From Taxawa tesnikishii (nom. ined.) (taxonomy: Eukaryota; Ascomycota; Dothideomycetes; Dothideales), in contig JAPDRO010000007.1 of the NCBI GenBank assembly GCA_030247885.1, positions 627,501 to 691,500 of the forward strand: a DNA stretch of 64,000 bases, given 5' to 3'. The stretch's first letter is position 1. Each line of letters begins with the position of its first letter. A model generated the notes under the pieces. The model made no database searches, was not told where the DNA came from, and worked only from the letters and a program-made list of their open reading frames with translations. The position numbers were made by a program, and so were the translations under genes. Below, in pieces: positions 1 to 11,120 of this stretch.

Positions 1-133
1 GTACATATCCGTATACATCCTGCTTGCTTCGCATATCCTAGACCCCCGGGTAGTTGCTCTCCAGCGCTTCGCTCCCAACTCTCCCTACAAGCACGCGCTG
101 TGGCTGCATAAATCCGCTCTTCCCTTGTCCAAC

Positions 134-1743
134 ATGTCGAACCCTATACGTATTTTTGGTGTTGAAAGGGTCTGCATCATCGGTGCCGGACCGTCTGGCT
201 TAGCGGCAGCGAAGTAGGTGCAGGGTCAGCCACCAACAGTCAGAGCGCAAAGTCCACAGCTGACATGGGATCAGGTATCTCCTGGCCGAGAAAGCATTCC
301 GGCGCATCGATGTCTTCGACCAAAGAGCCAGGGCTGGCGGCATTTGGGATTATACACCCTCCTTGAAGTCCTCATCTGCTAACATGTCGGTACCGCAAAC
401 AAGCCCCAACTGGGGCCTCCCAAGCCGACGTGGCAGCAAAGCGGTACACGGGAAGGGCTCTCGAAGAAACAGAAAGATGAGGGAGCATTTTTGAGTCCAC
501 TATACGATAGGCTGGAAACGAACATACCGCGGAATTTGATGGGGTTCTCCGACCTGGATTGGCCTCAAGATTCCCAACTATTCCCGAAGCATGAGACTGT
601 CGAGCAGTATCTGGAAGAGTACGCCGCGGATGTCAAGCACTTGATCAACTTCCAAACGCAGGTATTAGACGTAAGGCTAGCAGGGACAAAGGACGGAAAG
701 CAGGCGCAGTGGGCTGTGAAGACGCAGAGCGTGCGACCAGACACTGACGGCAGAATTGAGGAACAAATATACGATGCTGTGATTGTCGCTAGCGGACACT
801 TCAACGTCCCGTTCATACCAAACATCAAGGGCATTGGAGCGTGGAGCGAAAAGCACCCAGGTGCCATCTCTCACTCGATGTACTATGACAAGCCCGAGGA
901 TTTCAAGGGACAGGTATGTACGATTCCAGACTCATTCGATGCTTAGCTAACGTTCGCGCGCAGAAAGTAGTGGTCGTGGGAAATGGCGCATCCGGATTGG
1001 ACATTGCTACGCAGATAATACAGTACTGCAAAAAGCCGCTGCTGCAGTCCCAACGGCGAGAGTCCTACCTGTCTGCAGGCCCTTCACCTAACAAGATAGA
1101 AAAACCGGAAATCGAGGAGTTCCTTCCAGACAATCGGGCCGTACGCTTCGCAGACGGCAGTGTCGAGAAACACGTCGACACCGTACTCTTTTCGACCGGC
1201 TACTTCTACTCGTTTCCCTTTATCACCGGTCTAGATCCACCTCTGATTGGTGACGGAACTCATGTCAAGAATTTGTATCAGCATGTTTTCTACAGATCAC
1301 AACCCACTTTGGCCTTTACAGCGTTGCAGCAGAGGGTGATCCCGTTCCCGCTCTCTGAGGCCGAGAGCGCTGTGATTGCACGTTTGTGGTCGGGACGCCT
1401 CACTTTACCCTCGGAAGACGACATGAAAGCGTGGGAGGATGGTGTCTACAAAGAGACCGGTGGTGGCCGAGACTTCCACCTTCTGCTATTTCCAAAGGAT
1501 GCGAATTACATTAACATGATGCACCAATGGGCAATGAGCGCAACGCATGGGGAAAGCAAGGGCAAGAAACCGCCATTCTGGGGCGAGAAGGAATACTGGA
1601 TGCGTGAACAATTCCCTGCGATCAAGAGGGCATTCCAGGAAAGAGGTGAAGACAGACAGAACGTCAGGACTCTAGAAGAGCTGGGATTTGACTTCGAAGA
1701 ATTCAAGAGGCGTAAATCGATAGAGGGCAAGAGTTTGCTTTGA
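134..1743 (+). CDS. Flavin-containing monooxygenase (FMO-like)
   Basis: FAD/NADPH-dependent monooxygenase, probably cytosolic; substrate unknown. Exons are about 134-213, 275-913 and 964-1743, with GT..AG introns of 61 and 50 nt. The first exon encodes the FAD-binding GAGPSG motif (residues about 17-22). A second Rossmann motif, GNGASG, follows the second intron, and FSTGY matches the FATGY-type FMO motif. VPQTSPN near the end of the N-terminal part is typical of fungal FMOs. The frame slips by one base near 412-415, where a GGGG run sits between VPQTSPN and PPKPTW; one more G would give continuity, so I read it as a homopolymer error. The start at 134 gives the FAD motif close to the N-terminus, as is usual. 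The MFS exporter downstream may be unrelated. Family assignment is firm; the reaction is not known. Confidence 0.85.
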
Positions 1744-3173
1744 ATACATGCCGAAATATACAAGTTTAGAAATCGTAGAGGGACGGAACGGGTGCTCCAA
1801 GGTGCAAAGACTATGGTGTAGATGGGTGTTGGCCGACAAAATGACATCAGATTAGTTTTCTTGCAGACCGTCAGCATTTAGAGATAAAGGTTACTTATCA
1901 TAACGCCCCGTTACGCTGAATGAAGAGAGGAGCAAGTTGACAGACTCCCACTTCCAATGGCTGCCTCTTTACAGGCCTCTCATCCGCTAGAGGGCTTGTA
2001 GCTAATGTTAAAGGCCGATAGATCTGTGAAATACGCAAAGAGCCCTGATAACGTTCCGACTCCTACCACGTACAAAAGGGATTGCAAATTTAAGGATTTG
2101 AATGTAGCAGCTTCTCGAGGCCATCAACTCTGCATTATGATGCGAGGAAGCGGGCTCCCTCAACCGATCGCGCCATCAGTATACATTTCGACAAACATTT
2201 CTGATGGAGACAGATCTGCATACAATCGGGGACGGACTGCCGGAGTTCGTCTTACAATAGCCGCAGTATCGTAGAGCGACCGTTTCCGGCTCACTAGTGA
2301 CGGCCAACCGGACGTCTCCGCATATGGATGATCCGTGCCTCCCTGTCTGTTTTATCACCGTCGCGGTGACTGTTTGCAGCTGTCCACGCATCCACCCGGG
2401 GCACCTCCGGCGAACGGCGACAAAACACGCCGTGCTGCGGTCTTCGGGAAGGAAGGCCAAGCGACGATCGTCGTGGAGAGACGAGCAGTGTGTTAAACAT
2501 ATGGACTGTTATTCTTTCTACCGATCTCATGTGTATGCCTACGCCCTTTGTCAGGCTCGCTTCCATCTCTACCTAATCGGATGTTTAACGAAAAAGAAGG
2601 GAAAAAAGGGGGATATACACCCTTCGAACAAAGAAGCAGCACGGTGACAAACGACTGACAGGCACGATCTTGAGAGTGCGAGAAAGAGAGAGCCTCATCA
2701 GTGTATCCTGTGTCAGCCCAATGCTTGGCAAGACAGGGGTGGGTGTAGCACCCCGGCCGGAGGTGGACAATTGCAGGAAATGCAGTGTGCACATGCATGC
2801 TTAACTCCATGTTGCTCCGCAAGAACCATGGCCATGAATTCCTTCTGCATATCACGCCATGACGAGGATTCCACACTCCGGAGGTTTCGCGTCGCGTCAC
2901 ATCGCGATGCAGGCAGCAGCTCTGCGGAAGGCAGCGTGCTTTGTAAGGCAAGGCATCATTTGTTGCAAGCGAGCGTGTCGTGCGGAAGTCCGCTACTCCG
3001 CTGTTGTTGTGAGTCCTACTCCAAGCCGAAGTCACGTGGTGGGACGTTATGTGTCGCGGAGACATCGGAGACATAACGATATACGCATTTACCTAAACTC
3101 CATTCCAATCAACAGGGCTGAATAATCGTGAAGAGTCATGGCTAACCACTCATACGCCCGGCGAGGAGATTGG

Positions 3174-3180
3174 TATAAAA
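3174..3180 (+). promoter_or_regulatory. TATA-like box upstream of the MFS gene
   Basis: TATAAAA lies about 175 bases before the ATG at 3355 and follows GATTGG, an inverted CCAAT-type element. Assigned from sequence alone. Confidence 0.35.
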
Positions 3181-3231
3181 ACGTGGTCGTGCATCAGTAC
3201 GGACACCGCAGCACGACCACCACCACCCTGG

Positions 3232-3238
3232 TATATAA
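3232..3238 (+). promoter_or_regulatory. Second TATA-like box upstream of the MFS gene
   Basis: TATATAA lies about 117 bases before the ATG at 3355. It is the nearer of two TATA-like motifs, so it could drive transcription with a short leader. Inference from position and motif. Confidence 0.4.
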
Positions 3239-3354
3239 ACCGTTACCTCTGCGTACGTCAACAACAATCCCCTCTTCGTTGGTATCAGGCAACAAACTCT
3301 TCAAACCCCGAAGAGCAACCTTCCAGAACGAAACCCACCCTTTCGAGCATCAAC

Positions 3355-5053
3355 ATGAACTCCGCTATGGACAAAGAGGTCGGCGCGGAGAAGTCCGACG
3401 AAGAGAAGCTCGACGTTGAAGAGAAGCTCGATATCGACGAGAAGCCCGATGTCGACAAGAGCGACGAGGAACAAGGTGGAGCGGAGCTGCAGAGGGTCGA
3501 AAGCTCTACCTACGCCTCAGGCCTGAAGCTGCTATCCATTGTCACCGCCGTCGTCCTGAGTGTCTTCCTGGTTGCGTTGGACATGACAATCGTGGCCACG
3601 GCTATCCCTCGTATCACCGACCAGTTCCACTCCCTCGACGACGCGGGCTGGTACGGTTCCGCTTTCTTCTTGACGGTTGCCGCCTTCCAGTCCAGCTGGG
3701 GAAAGGCGTACAAGTACTTCCCACTCAAGGTGGTCTTCCTCCTGTCCATCGCCGTCTTCGAACTTGGATCCCTGATCTGTGGTGTCGCACCCAACAGTAC
3801 CGCCCTGATTGTTGGTCGAGCCATTGCTGGCGCTGGTGGTGCAGGAATTGCCTCCGGCGCGTACACGATTTTGCATTTCGCAGTCCCTCCTAAGCAGGCT
3901 CCGGCATACACCGGTCTTCTTGGTGCCACATTCTCGGTCGCCTCTGTAGTCGGGCCCCTCTTAGGCGGGGTTTTGTGGACAATGTATCCTGGCGGTGGTG
4001 CTTCTACATCAATCTGCCGATAGGTGGCGCCTCTGCAGCCATCATCCTTCTCACCTTTACAACACCCAAGGGCGCGAAGCCAGTAGAGGCCCCCTGAAAG
4101 AGAAGGTACTGCAACTGGACTTCGCCGGTTCATTCATCTTGATGGCTGCTGTCGTCTGCTTCATCCTAGCCCTTCAATGGGGAGGAACGACCAAGCCCTG
4201 GGGAGATTCCGACGTCATCGGTACACTCATTGGAGCTGGCTTGATCATCATTGTGTTCGTGGTCTTCGAGTGGTGGATGAACGAGCGTGCCCTTCTTCCT
4301 CGCCGTATTCTCAAGCAGCGCACCATCACCATCATGGTCACCTACATGATTTTCAACGCAGGCCTTTTCTTCAGCCTCCTGTATTACCTGCCGATTTATT
4401 TTCAGTCTATAAAGGGGACCACCGCAGCAAACTCCGGAGTCCGCAATCTGCCCCTGATCCTAGGCGTCGCGCTCTTCTCCATTGTCTCCGGTGGCATCAT
4501 TACCACGACCGGTCACTACGTTGAGATGATGGTACTCGGAGGCATACTGACCACGGTTGGGGCTGGAACGGTATACACCCTTAACATCGGCTCTCCCAGT
4601 AGCCACTGGATTGGCTACCAGGCATTAGCAGGAATTGGCCTCGGTCTCACATTCCAGATCCCCATCATTGTCGGTCAGGGCACCGCCAAACCGGAGGACG
4701 TCTCCAGTGTTACTGCCATCATCCTTTTCTTCCAGTGCATCAGCGGTGCTGTCTTCATTGCCGTTGCTCAGGCTTTGTTCACAAACCGCCTGCTGAAGAC
4801 CGTGGCGGCGAACACCCCAGGAGTCTCTCCAGCAGAAGTGGTGATGACTGGAGCGACAGAGTTGCGCAAAGTCTTCTCGGCCGAGCAACTGCCGGGTATC
4901 TTGAAGAGCTACATGGCGGGCTTGCGAGACGCGTACGCCTTGTCGATTGCACTGGGCGGCGTGGCGGCTGTAATTGCAATCGTTGCGATCGTGATTGATC
5001 GCAAAACTCTCAACACCGAAGAGCTGAAGAAGAATGCGGCTGGTGGAGCATAA
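3355..5053 (+). CDS. MFS drug/toxin exporter, 14-TM (DHA2) type
   Basis: Plasma-membrane proton antiporter of the major facilitator superfamily, of the kind that exports toxins or drugs. The N-terminus is a charged, repetitive Asp/Glu/Lys cytoplasmic tail (about residues 5-45). It is followed by the first membrane helix with [14 protein letters not shown], and later by [12 protein letters not shown], both hallmarks of the 14-TM DHA2 group. The C-terminal half is hydrophobic up to [13 protein letters not shown]. No intron is needed. The frame changes twice by one base: at the AA pair 3981-3982 (before the WRWCFYIN motif) and at the C run 4090-4094 (after KPVEAP). One extra base in each run restores family-typical sequence, which points to assembly errors. 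Substrate cannot be predicted. Confidence 0.88.
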
Positions 5054-6391
5054 GAAGGGTGGGGATCGCTGTTGATCCTTGTATCTGGGTTAGAAAATTG
5101 CTTACTGGGTACCGAGAATGGAATGGAGTAGTGGCGTACCATGAAGGGAGCAAAAGCTTATCCCTCTAGACTTGATGTAAAATAATGCAGAGTCTTCTGA
5201 AAACCTGCCACGCCGAAGTCTTTGTTGCAACGTTCGAGTTTGATTTGTACGGCAAACCCTCAACACCAGTCGATAGGTCATGCGCGATGAAGCTTACAGT
5301 TGTCCTTACCGTGGCGGACATATTGGGCTGTGCAACAGCGGCCCCTGCGTCTCCTTCCGCACCCACACCGGGTGTCATCGTCGCTTTTAAGTCGACAGCG
5401 TCTCCCAACTACAGCCGCCAGCTCGTTGTGCCTAGAACTCCGCTCGGTCCGGAGCTCTTCAACTTGGAGAGACACCTTCAACCGGCCACATCTCAACAAG
5501 GGAACACTGAAAGACGAGCTAGTAGAACGTAAACAAACAAGGTAACGGGGGTGGTCGAAAGTGGTGAACGACAACCCCCACCAAACCAGGTGCGTTGCAG
5601 ACAAGACCAGAACGATGCGTGTGTTGCAGAGTCGATCGCGGACAAGTCGAGCCATGGTAGCGCTCGCAACTGACGTATTATCCCATGGTCATGCAATGCA
5701 GAGCGTGTGTATTGTGGTCATTCGGGTGCAAAAGTAGGGCTAGTGGCAGTGACTCCATTCCCAATCTCGGATCTGCAGATATAGCTACGACGGCAGATGG
5801 CCGATGGTGGTCGATGGTGGCCGATGGTAGCGTGTCGAAACAAGGGTGATTTGCTGACCAGATACACAACTACCTGGTATGATGTTGCGAGCAACGCAAC
5901 CAACATGTTGGACAGGACAGATCAATCTGCGTTGCCCAGCCATTCCGCGGTGTTTGTTTGCCCTGACGCCGATCAACCAGCCGCAAAGCCCACAAAAACT
6001 CGGACCAAGGATACCGTTGAGACTCTGAAACTGGCTGACACGCGTACTCAACTGCTCAAGTGGATAACGTCCTTGGCAACGAGGCCGGGTAGCGGTGCGC
6101 AGATCTGTACAACGAACGTCCCATGAGGCCGACGTACTGCGGTGGATAACACCGACTCGCCAAACAAGCCTCCTCCAAGCAACGACGGTCGTTTGATAGC
6201 TGAAAGCACGAGATATAAGTACACACTTTTTCGGGTTGACTTCTCCTCCTCTCATCCTCGTCTTCACATCTCAATCCACAAGCACATTCACTATACCGTA
6301 AACAAGGCTTTCCTTCGTTCGCAAGTCCATCAATCGTTCCTCTATCCGTCGTTATAAAGGCACACAAACACAACAAACCACCACCATCAGA
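5054..6391. other. Intergenic region, one doubtful small gene
   Basis: Apart from the possible small secreted protein at 5287-5532 I see no supported gene. The end forms the promoter of the GPI protein, with a TATA-like ATATAAG near 6213 and a pyrimidine- and CA-rich leader. Confidence 0.5.
5287..5532 (+). CDS. Possible small secreted protein
   Basis: An 81-residue open frame. It begins MKLTVVLTVADILGCATA, which resembles a signal peptide with a likely Ala-x-Ala cleavage, although an Asp interrupts the hydrophobic core. The rest is Pro/Ser/Thr-rich with no cysteines after the leader and no recognised domain. It could equally be a chance frame. Transcript evidence is absent here. Confidence 0.25.
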   Translation: MKLTVVLTVADILGCATAAPASPSAPTPGVIVAFKSTASPNYSRQLVVPRTPLGPELFNLERHLQPATSQQGNTERRASRT

Positions 6392-6734
6392 ATGCAGTTC
6401 TCCCTCTCCGCCTTCTTCGTCACCCTCCTCGCCGCCTCCGTCTCGGCCCAGGTCACCCAGATCTCCGACGGCCAGATTCAGGCTCCAACCTACGCGTAAG
6501 TCGCCTCTTACACCCTTCCCATCGCTTTTGTCTGTCAGGCAGGTCTAACGATTCTCCAGCGCTGGCAACGGCACCACCGCCCTCGCAACTGCCACCGCCG
6601 CCTCGACCGGTGTCGGCGCCGCTGCTACCGCTAGCAGCACCGCCCCTATCGACAACGCCAACGCTGCAGGCCGTGCCATGGGCTCGTCCGCACTCGGGCT
6701 GGTCGTCGCCGGCGGCCTTGCTTTCGTCCTCTGA
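6392..6734 (+). CDS. Small GPI-anchored cell-surface protein
   Basis: Exons 6392-6495 and 6560-6734 with a 64-nt intron (GTAAGT, branch TCTAAC, CAG), giving 92 residues. Residues 1-19 form a signal peptide ending VSA-Q. The body is Ala/Thr/Ser/Gly-rich and likely O-glycosylated. The C-terminus is a hydrophobic tail (SALGLVVAGGLAFVL) behind a small-residue ω-site region, as expected for GPI attachment. Such short proteins sit in the plasma membrane or cell wall; the exact role is unknown. It is preceded by a TATA-like box and a long pyrimidine-rich leader typical of a strongly expressed gene. No cysteine pattern links it to a CFEM or hydrophobin family. Confidence 0.8.
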
Positions 6735-7304
6735 ATGGGCGCTTCTCGGACTTGGTCTCCTGGCCCAAGCTTGAGGTGTAAAGGGTTGTTGGGGGAGCGA
6801 CTTGAGAGGCGAATTGTACATAGCATCAGCAAGCATTGCAGGCGTTTGGGAAGCATAGAGAAGGAAACATAGAGAGCTTCTGGCGAGGCCGATACCGCTA
6901 GGCTTTTGTGAAGACCACAGGAGCAATTAGAAATAGAACCTCAATTATATATAGTCAATGGCCCAACCATGATCAACAACCTGCTTCAAATGCGTTTCGC
7001 GCGATGTAGAACTCGGGACAGGCTACCAGAGCGTACAAGAAGATTCGCACAGGAAAGGGTTTATCACAAGCCACGTAGAAGGACGGAGTGGAAGGTAAAA
7101 GAGAATCATATCGTATATCCACAACGCGAAGCCTAATCTTAGGTACATGCAAACGCTTTTCGAATCCTCTAGTTATACAACGTTGTTGCCATGCAACCCA
7201 AGAGAATAATTACAAGAATTCGTGATCGTTATATTGTGTTTGCTTCTCTAATCCGCCAGACCAAAGGAACTCCTCCTCCGTTTGAGACGTGGAAACGTGG
7301 GAAT
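6735..7304. other. 3' intergenic region between convergent genes
   Basis: Lies between the GPI protein (+) and the GH17 gene (-), whose 3' ends face each other. I see nothing beyond presumed 3' UTRs. Confidence 0.5.
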
Positions 7305-9347
7305 CTAGCAGACTCTAACGAAGAGACCGATGGGGCTTGGGTTCCAGTCCTCGAAGAACTCAAGTTCGGCACCGCCGATGGAAGAAACCTCGTAACCAAT
7401 CGCCTGGCCGGCAGCACATGGGCCACTGGAGATGACGTAGCTGTTGCCGGGCTGGACGCCAGAGATGGTCTTCAGCTCGGTGCTGGCGCCGACACTGTTG
7501 TAGGTAGTCTGCTGGGTTGGGAGGGTACTGAGCTGCTTGAAGTCAAGGTCACCCTGGTTGTTGAAGGTGTAAGCACTGGTCTCGAGCTGGCTCTGCTCAG
7601 GGAACAGGAAGACAAGGGTGCAGGTCTTGCCAGCGTAGGAGTTGGGGATGTCAAAGTTGAACAAAGTGCTCTCAGTGGAAGAGATAGTGGCGTTGTACTG
7701 AGTACCGTAGGCCGTGGATGGGTTGGCAGAGTCAACAGGCACAATCAAGTGAGGGTACTCGTAGGTGCCAGCAAGGTCGGCCGGGCAAGCAGAGCCAGAG
7801 GCGGCTGGTGCAGAAGAGGCAGCAGAGGCGGTGGAAGCAGCAGAAGAGGCAGCGGAAGAAGCTGCGGAAGTGATTGCGGAAGAAACTGGAGCAGACACTG
7901 GAACCGAGGCAGCGGAGCTGACAACGCTGCTGAGAGTGGTCGGGCAGGTGCTAGAGCAGCTGGTAATGGTCACCAGAGTGGTCTGGTAGACAGTGAGCGT
8001 CTGTCCGCCGACGACGGTGGTGCTGCTAGAGGTGGTGACGGTAGCGGTCTGGGCACTGCTTGGAGCTGCACCAGTAGCTTGGGAAGCAGCTGGGCTGGAA
8101 CCGGAGGCGGCAGCAGAGGTAGCTGGAGCGGAACCCGCAGCAGAAGAAGCAGCAGCAGTAGAAGATCCGGCGGAGCCAGCGGCAGCAGAAGAAGAAGAAC
8201 CAGCACCAGTCGAGGCAGCAGCGGAGCTACCGGAAGTGGTGTCGAGAGATGGACCAGGGATAGGAGTTACAACAGCGCTGCCGCTGGTGGAGGTGGCACT
8301 GGCTGGGACAGTGGTTGGGGTGGTCGCGGCAGAGACGGTACTAGAAACGGCCGAGCTTGACACAGCAGAGCTGGAGGAAGCAGCAGAGGAACCAGAAGAG
8401 CCAGCTGGGCAAGTCAGGTTGAAAAGAGGAGTGGTGCTAAGGGTGCTGCCAACAATGCCGAAGCTTGGGGATGGAACGACCGGAGAAGCATCCTGCAGAG
8501 TGTACCACCAAGTGTTGGTGTTGCCAAAGAGGCTGCATCCAACTTGGTCCCAGTATGTCTGGGCGTTCTCCGTGCTTGCGACAGCCTGGTTCTCAGTCGG
8601 TCCGGACACGGGCCAGCCAGTCTCGGTAATCCAGACAGGCTTGCCCTGGGAAGCGGCCTGAGTCTGACCAAGAGCGTCGTAGAAGAGGGCCTTACCCTGG
8701 TCGATGCTGTTGGCCATGGTGTTCTGGAAGTACGGGTAGGCGTCCATTCCGAGCCAGTCGCAAGCGCTGATGAGTGCGTTGTTGGAGCTGTTCACATACG
8801 AGGTCCAGGTGTCGACGTGACCAATGGGGACGTTTGCCAAAGCAGTGCCAGCGATAGTATCACGGACCTGCTGGATGTAATTGACCAGAGTGGAAGGCTC
8901 AGCACCAGGGTTGCCACCAGAGGACTGAAGACCAGTAGGCGAGATACGGTACAGATCCTCGCTGCCGACAGAGATGCCGACGGTAAGAGGACCCATCTGG
9001 GTACCGAACTGGGTGATGGCGTTCTTCAGAGCGGTAAGCTCGTTGTTGAACGCATCCTGACCGGCGGAGGCCCAGAGACCAAGCAGAAGGGTGGTCTCGG
9101 TGTTGATGGCAGCTGGGATGGCCGAGATGACGGTGTCGGTGGTGCCAGCCTGGATCATGGTGTAGAGGCGAGCACTGCTGAAGCCGGAGGTGCCGACCAG
9201 GCCCTTAGCAGTGTTGAACTCACTGGTGAAGGTCTCGAGGGTCTTTGCGGAGCCATCAGAGTTGGAGGAACCATAGTTGAAACCCTGAGTGGCGGCCAGA
9301 GACGTGGCAGCGCTCGCGATGAGCGAGAAGAGAGAAGAAGAACGCAT
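7305..9347 (-). CDS. Secreted GH17 endo-1,3-beta-glucanase with C-terminal But2 domain
   Basis: A single exon of 680 residues; the ATG at 9347 is chosen because a signal peptide ([18 protein letters not shown]) follows at once. Residues about 20-320 form a GH17 domain. Glu130 in SVGSEDLYR is the likely acid/base and Glu242 in ITETGWP the nucleophile, and WWYTLQDAS follows, as in eglC-type glucanases. A Ser/Ala/Thr-rich linker (about 330-520, with a [21 protein letters not shown]-like stretch) leads to a C-terminal domain (about 523-680) beginning [19 protein letters not shown]. That opening matches the fungal But2 C-terminal family. A GPI signal, common in eglC proteins, is absent; the protein ends in a folded domain. 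Likely role: cell-wall beta-glucan remodelling. The GH17 call is strong, the But2 call good. Confidence 0.88.
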   Translation of the reverse strand: MRSSSLFSLIASAATSLAATQGFNYGSSNSDGSAKTLETFTSEFNTAKGLVGTSGFSSARLYTMIQAGTTDTVISAIPAAINTETTLLLGLWASAGQDAFNNELTALKNAITQFGTQMGPLTVGISVGSEDLYRISPTGLQSSGGNPGAEPSTLVNYIQQVRDTIAGTALANVPIGHVDTWTSYVNSSNNALISACDWLGMDAYPYFQNTMANSIDQGKALFYDALGQTQAASQGKPVWITETGWPVSGPTENQAVASTENAQTYWDQVGCSLFGNTNTWWYTLQDASPVVPSPSFGIVGSTLSTTPLFNLTCPAGSSGSSAASSSSAVSSSAVSSTVSAATTPTTVPASATSTSGSAVVTPIPGPSLDTTSGSSAAASTGAGSSSSAAAGSAGSSTAAASSAAGSAPATSAAASGSSPAASQATGAAPSSAQTATVTTSSSTTVVGGQTLTVYQTTLVTITSCSSTCPTTLSSVVSSAASVPVSAPVSSAITSAASSAASSAASTASAASSAPAASGSACPADLAGTYEYPHLIVPVDSANPSTAYGTQYNATISSTESTLFNFDIPNSYAGKTCTLVFLFPEQSQLETSAYTFNNQGDLDFKQLSTLPTQQTTYNSVGASTELKTISGVQPGNSYVISSGPCAAGQAIGYEVSSIGGAELEFFEDWNPSPIGLFVRVC

Positions 9348-10551
9348 GTCTGGCGAACCTAGGGAAAAATAGGCTGTGTGTTGACGAAAGAAGAGGAAGA
9401 GGAGTGGCAGAGATGTGGAAGATATATCTCGGCAAAGTGACAAGCAAACTAAGCCCTCACACTAGGAAGCAGAGAAAGAAGAAACAACACAGCAGAGATG
9501 GGCAGAGGGTTTGTGGAAAGACAAAGCGGCGAGTGGCCCTTGAAGAAGGTTGCGGACAGCATTTGTATCTGGCGTACCTGCATGGCTACGACAGCGCCTG
9601 CCGGGGATGGTGACGGTCAAGCTTTCCGCGAGTGGCCGTGGCCGGGTCTAGCGACCTCTAGCAACTACGACCGTGGCTCCCACTGTGGAGGACGAACCAT
9701 TCAGGCCGGAGAGCAGCCCTGCAAGCGGCGGAGAGGTTTCCACTTGGGGTGGTTCCGCTGTTGTCATTTTTAGCAGGATGATGTTGCTTGGCGCGTTGAG
9801 CCACATGGGCGGCGTCATGAAGTGCTCAACCGTCTGTCGTGGTGGTTCTTCGCCGCGCATGGCCGCGCCTCTGGCCTTGCTAACTTCAGTTAGTGATCTA
9901 GAGGTAGCGCCGCCCAGATACGAAAAACATACGATTCAAGGGTCGGCTGACGTCGCTTCCCGATCCCCCTCGGATGGCGGCTGCGGTTGCGGTTGCGGTT
10001 GCGGTTACGCGTTTGTGAACCTGTCTCACGGCGGCAACAACGGCCGGATGGAACGGTACAGCAGTTGCTCTGCAGAACGGTGCTTCGACGTTGTTGAGCG
10101 GTTTTGCGCGGTGGAAAGCGATCATCGTCTTCACTCCCCTCTCATCGCGATTTGCGGACAAGCCGAGGCCGCTTGGACGGTCAGGTACCCTTGCTACAGG
10201 ATTGGTTGTGGTTGAGATGTGATGTTGAGCGTGCCTGCATAATGCGCTCTTCTCTTTTCTTTGGGATCTGCAAGAAGCGAGGAGGGGCCCTGGAAGTTGG
10301 CTTGCAGTCGGCTTGGAGCCACCAGTCTTGGCAATAATTTCTCGTAAAACCTATCCGCTAACGACATTGGTTATTTCGAAATGCTGACCATTCACGAGAC
10401 ACGAGACACGAGACACTCTTGCTCGGTCAATACGATAATCACACTCACATCCGACACGGGCACATCACCCATCGCGTGCTGATCCAGTCGGGCAAACACC
10501 CGCGCCTACGATCGTTGACATCACGACCCACGCGAGTGCTGCTGGTCGGAC
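9348..10551. other. Intergenic region between divergent genes
   Basis: Promoter space for the GH17 gene (-) and DPH4 (+). It has an ATATATCT element near 9420, a GCGGTT hexamer array near 9982-10008 and a short direct repeat (GAGACAC) at about 10395-10415. A 180-codon open frame at 9673-10215 crosses the hexamer array (poly Gly-Cys) and has no domain, so I do not call it. Confidence 0.5.
9982..10008. repeat. GCGGTT hexamer microsatellite
   Basis: Four to five tandem copies of TGCGGT, the last slightly diverged. Confidence 0.8.
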
Positions 10552-11088
10552 ATGTCGCTAGACACCACGCAGGACCACTACAACATCCTAGCACTCTCAC
10601 ACAGGAGGTACGACGGCGCTCTCACAGTTCAGGATGTCAAACAGGCATACAGACGTGCGCTGCTTCGACACCATCCGGACAAAGCACCAGAGACAGACGC
10701 ACATCCAGGCCGGCAGCTGAGGCCTACTCATGCTCAGATCACTGTGGATGCTATCGCTCTGGCATACAAGACACTGTCCGACCCGGCATTGAAGTCGGAC
10801 TACGACCGCAACTTGCGCCTCGCACAGACTCGTGGCGCTGCAGGATCAAGTAACGAGGATAAGGTGTTCCACACAGGCCTGGACGTAGTCGACTTGGATG
10901 ACCTCGAGTACGACGAAGCTACTGGCGTCTGGTGGAGGGGTTGCAGATGTGGACAAGAGCGTGGCTACATCGTTACAGAAGACGAGCTGGAGAAAGATGC
11001 TCGTTACGGAGAACTCATCACAGGCTGCAAAGGCTGCAGTTTGTGGCTAAAGGTCCTTTTCCAACCCGAAGCTGAGTGTGAGACATGA
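10552..11088 (+). CDS. dph4: Diphthamide biosynthesis protein 4 (J domain + CSL zinc finger)
   Basis: A single exon of 178 residues. The N-terminal J domain (about 8-88) has the HHPDK signature and the typical DYNR-like end (SDYDRN). The C-terminal CSL-type zinc finger (about 110-172) has CRCG followed by CKGCS as the two CxxC-like pairs. This order, J domain then CSL finger, is that of DPH4/JJJ3. In eukaryotes DPH4 supports the Dph1-Dph2 iron-sulfur complex in making diphthamide on elongation factor 2, and may deliver reduced iron or electrons. It is expected in the cytosol. The gene lies tail to tail with the Gfo/Idh/MocA gene, with only 32 bases between stops. Confidence 0.9.
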   Translation: MSLDTTQDHYNILALSHRRYDGALTVQDVKQAYRRALLRHHPDKAPETDAHPGRQLRPTHAQITVDAIALAYKTLSDPALKSDYDRNLRLAQTRGAAGSSNEDKVFHTGLDVVDLDDLEYDEATGVWWRGCRCGQERGYIVTEDELEKDARYGELITGCKGCSLWLKVLFQPEAECET

Positions 11089-11120
11089 AGTTTCTGTCTC
11101 GGGCAGTGGCTCCCTTCTGC

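Larger units (their letters stand above)
1744..3354. other. Intergenic region without a recognisable gene
   Basis: Contains only short overlapping open frames on both strands with no recognisable domain or consistent codon structure. The last 200 bases are the promoter and leader of the MFS transporter, with two TATA-like elements. Confidence 0.6.

Noticed and set aside
3355-5053. Programmed frameshifting or a pseudogene as the explanation for the split MFS frame
   Set aside because: The same kind of one-base loss in homopolymers recurs in six other genes, so a technical cause is simpler.
7191-8360. A 389-codon open frame on the plus strand
   Set aside because: It is antisense to the GH17 gene and is produced by the biased Ser/Ala codons there (Gly/Arg/Ser-rich translation); no domain.
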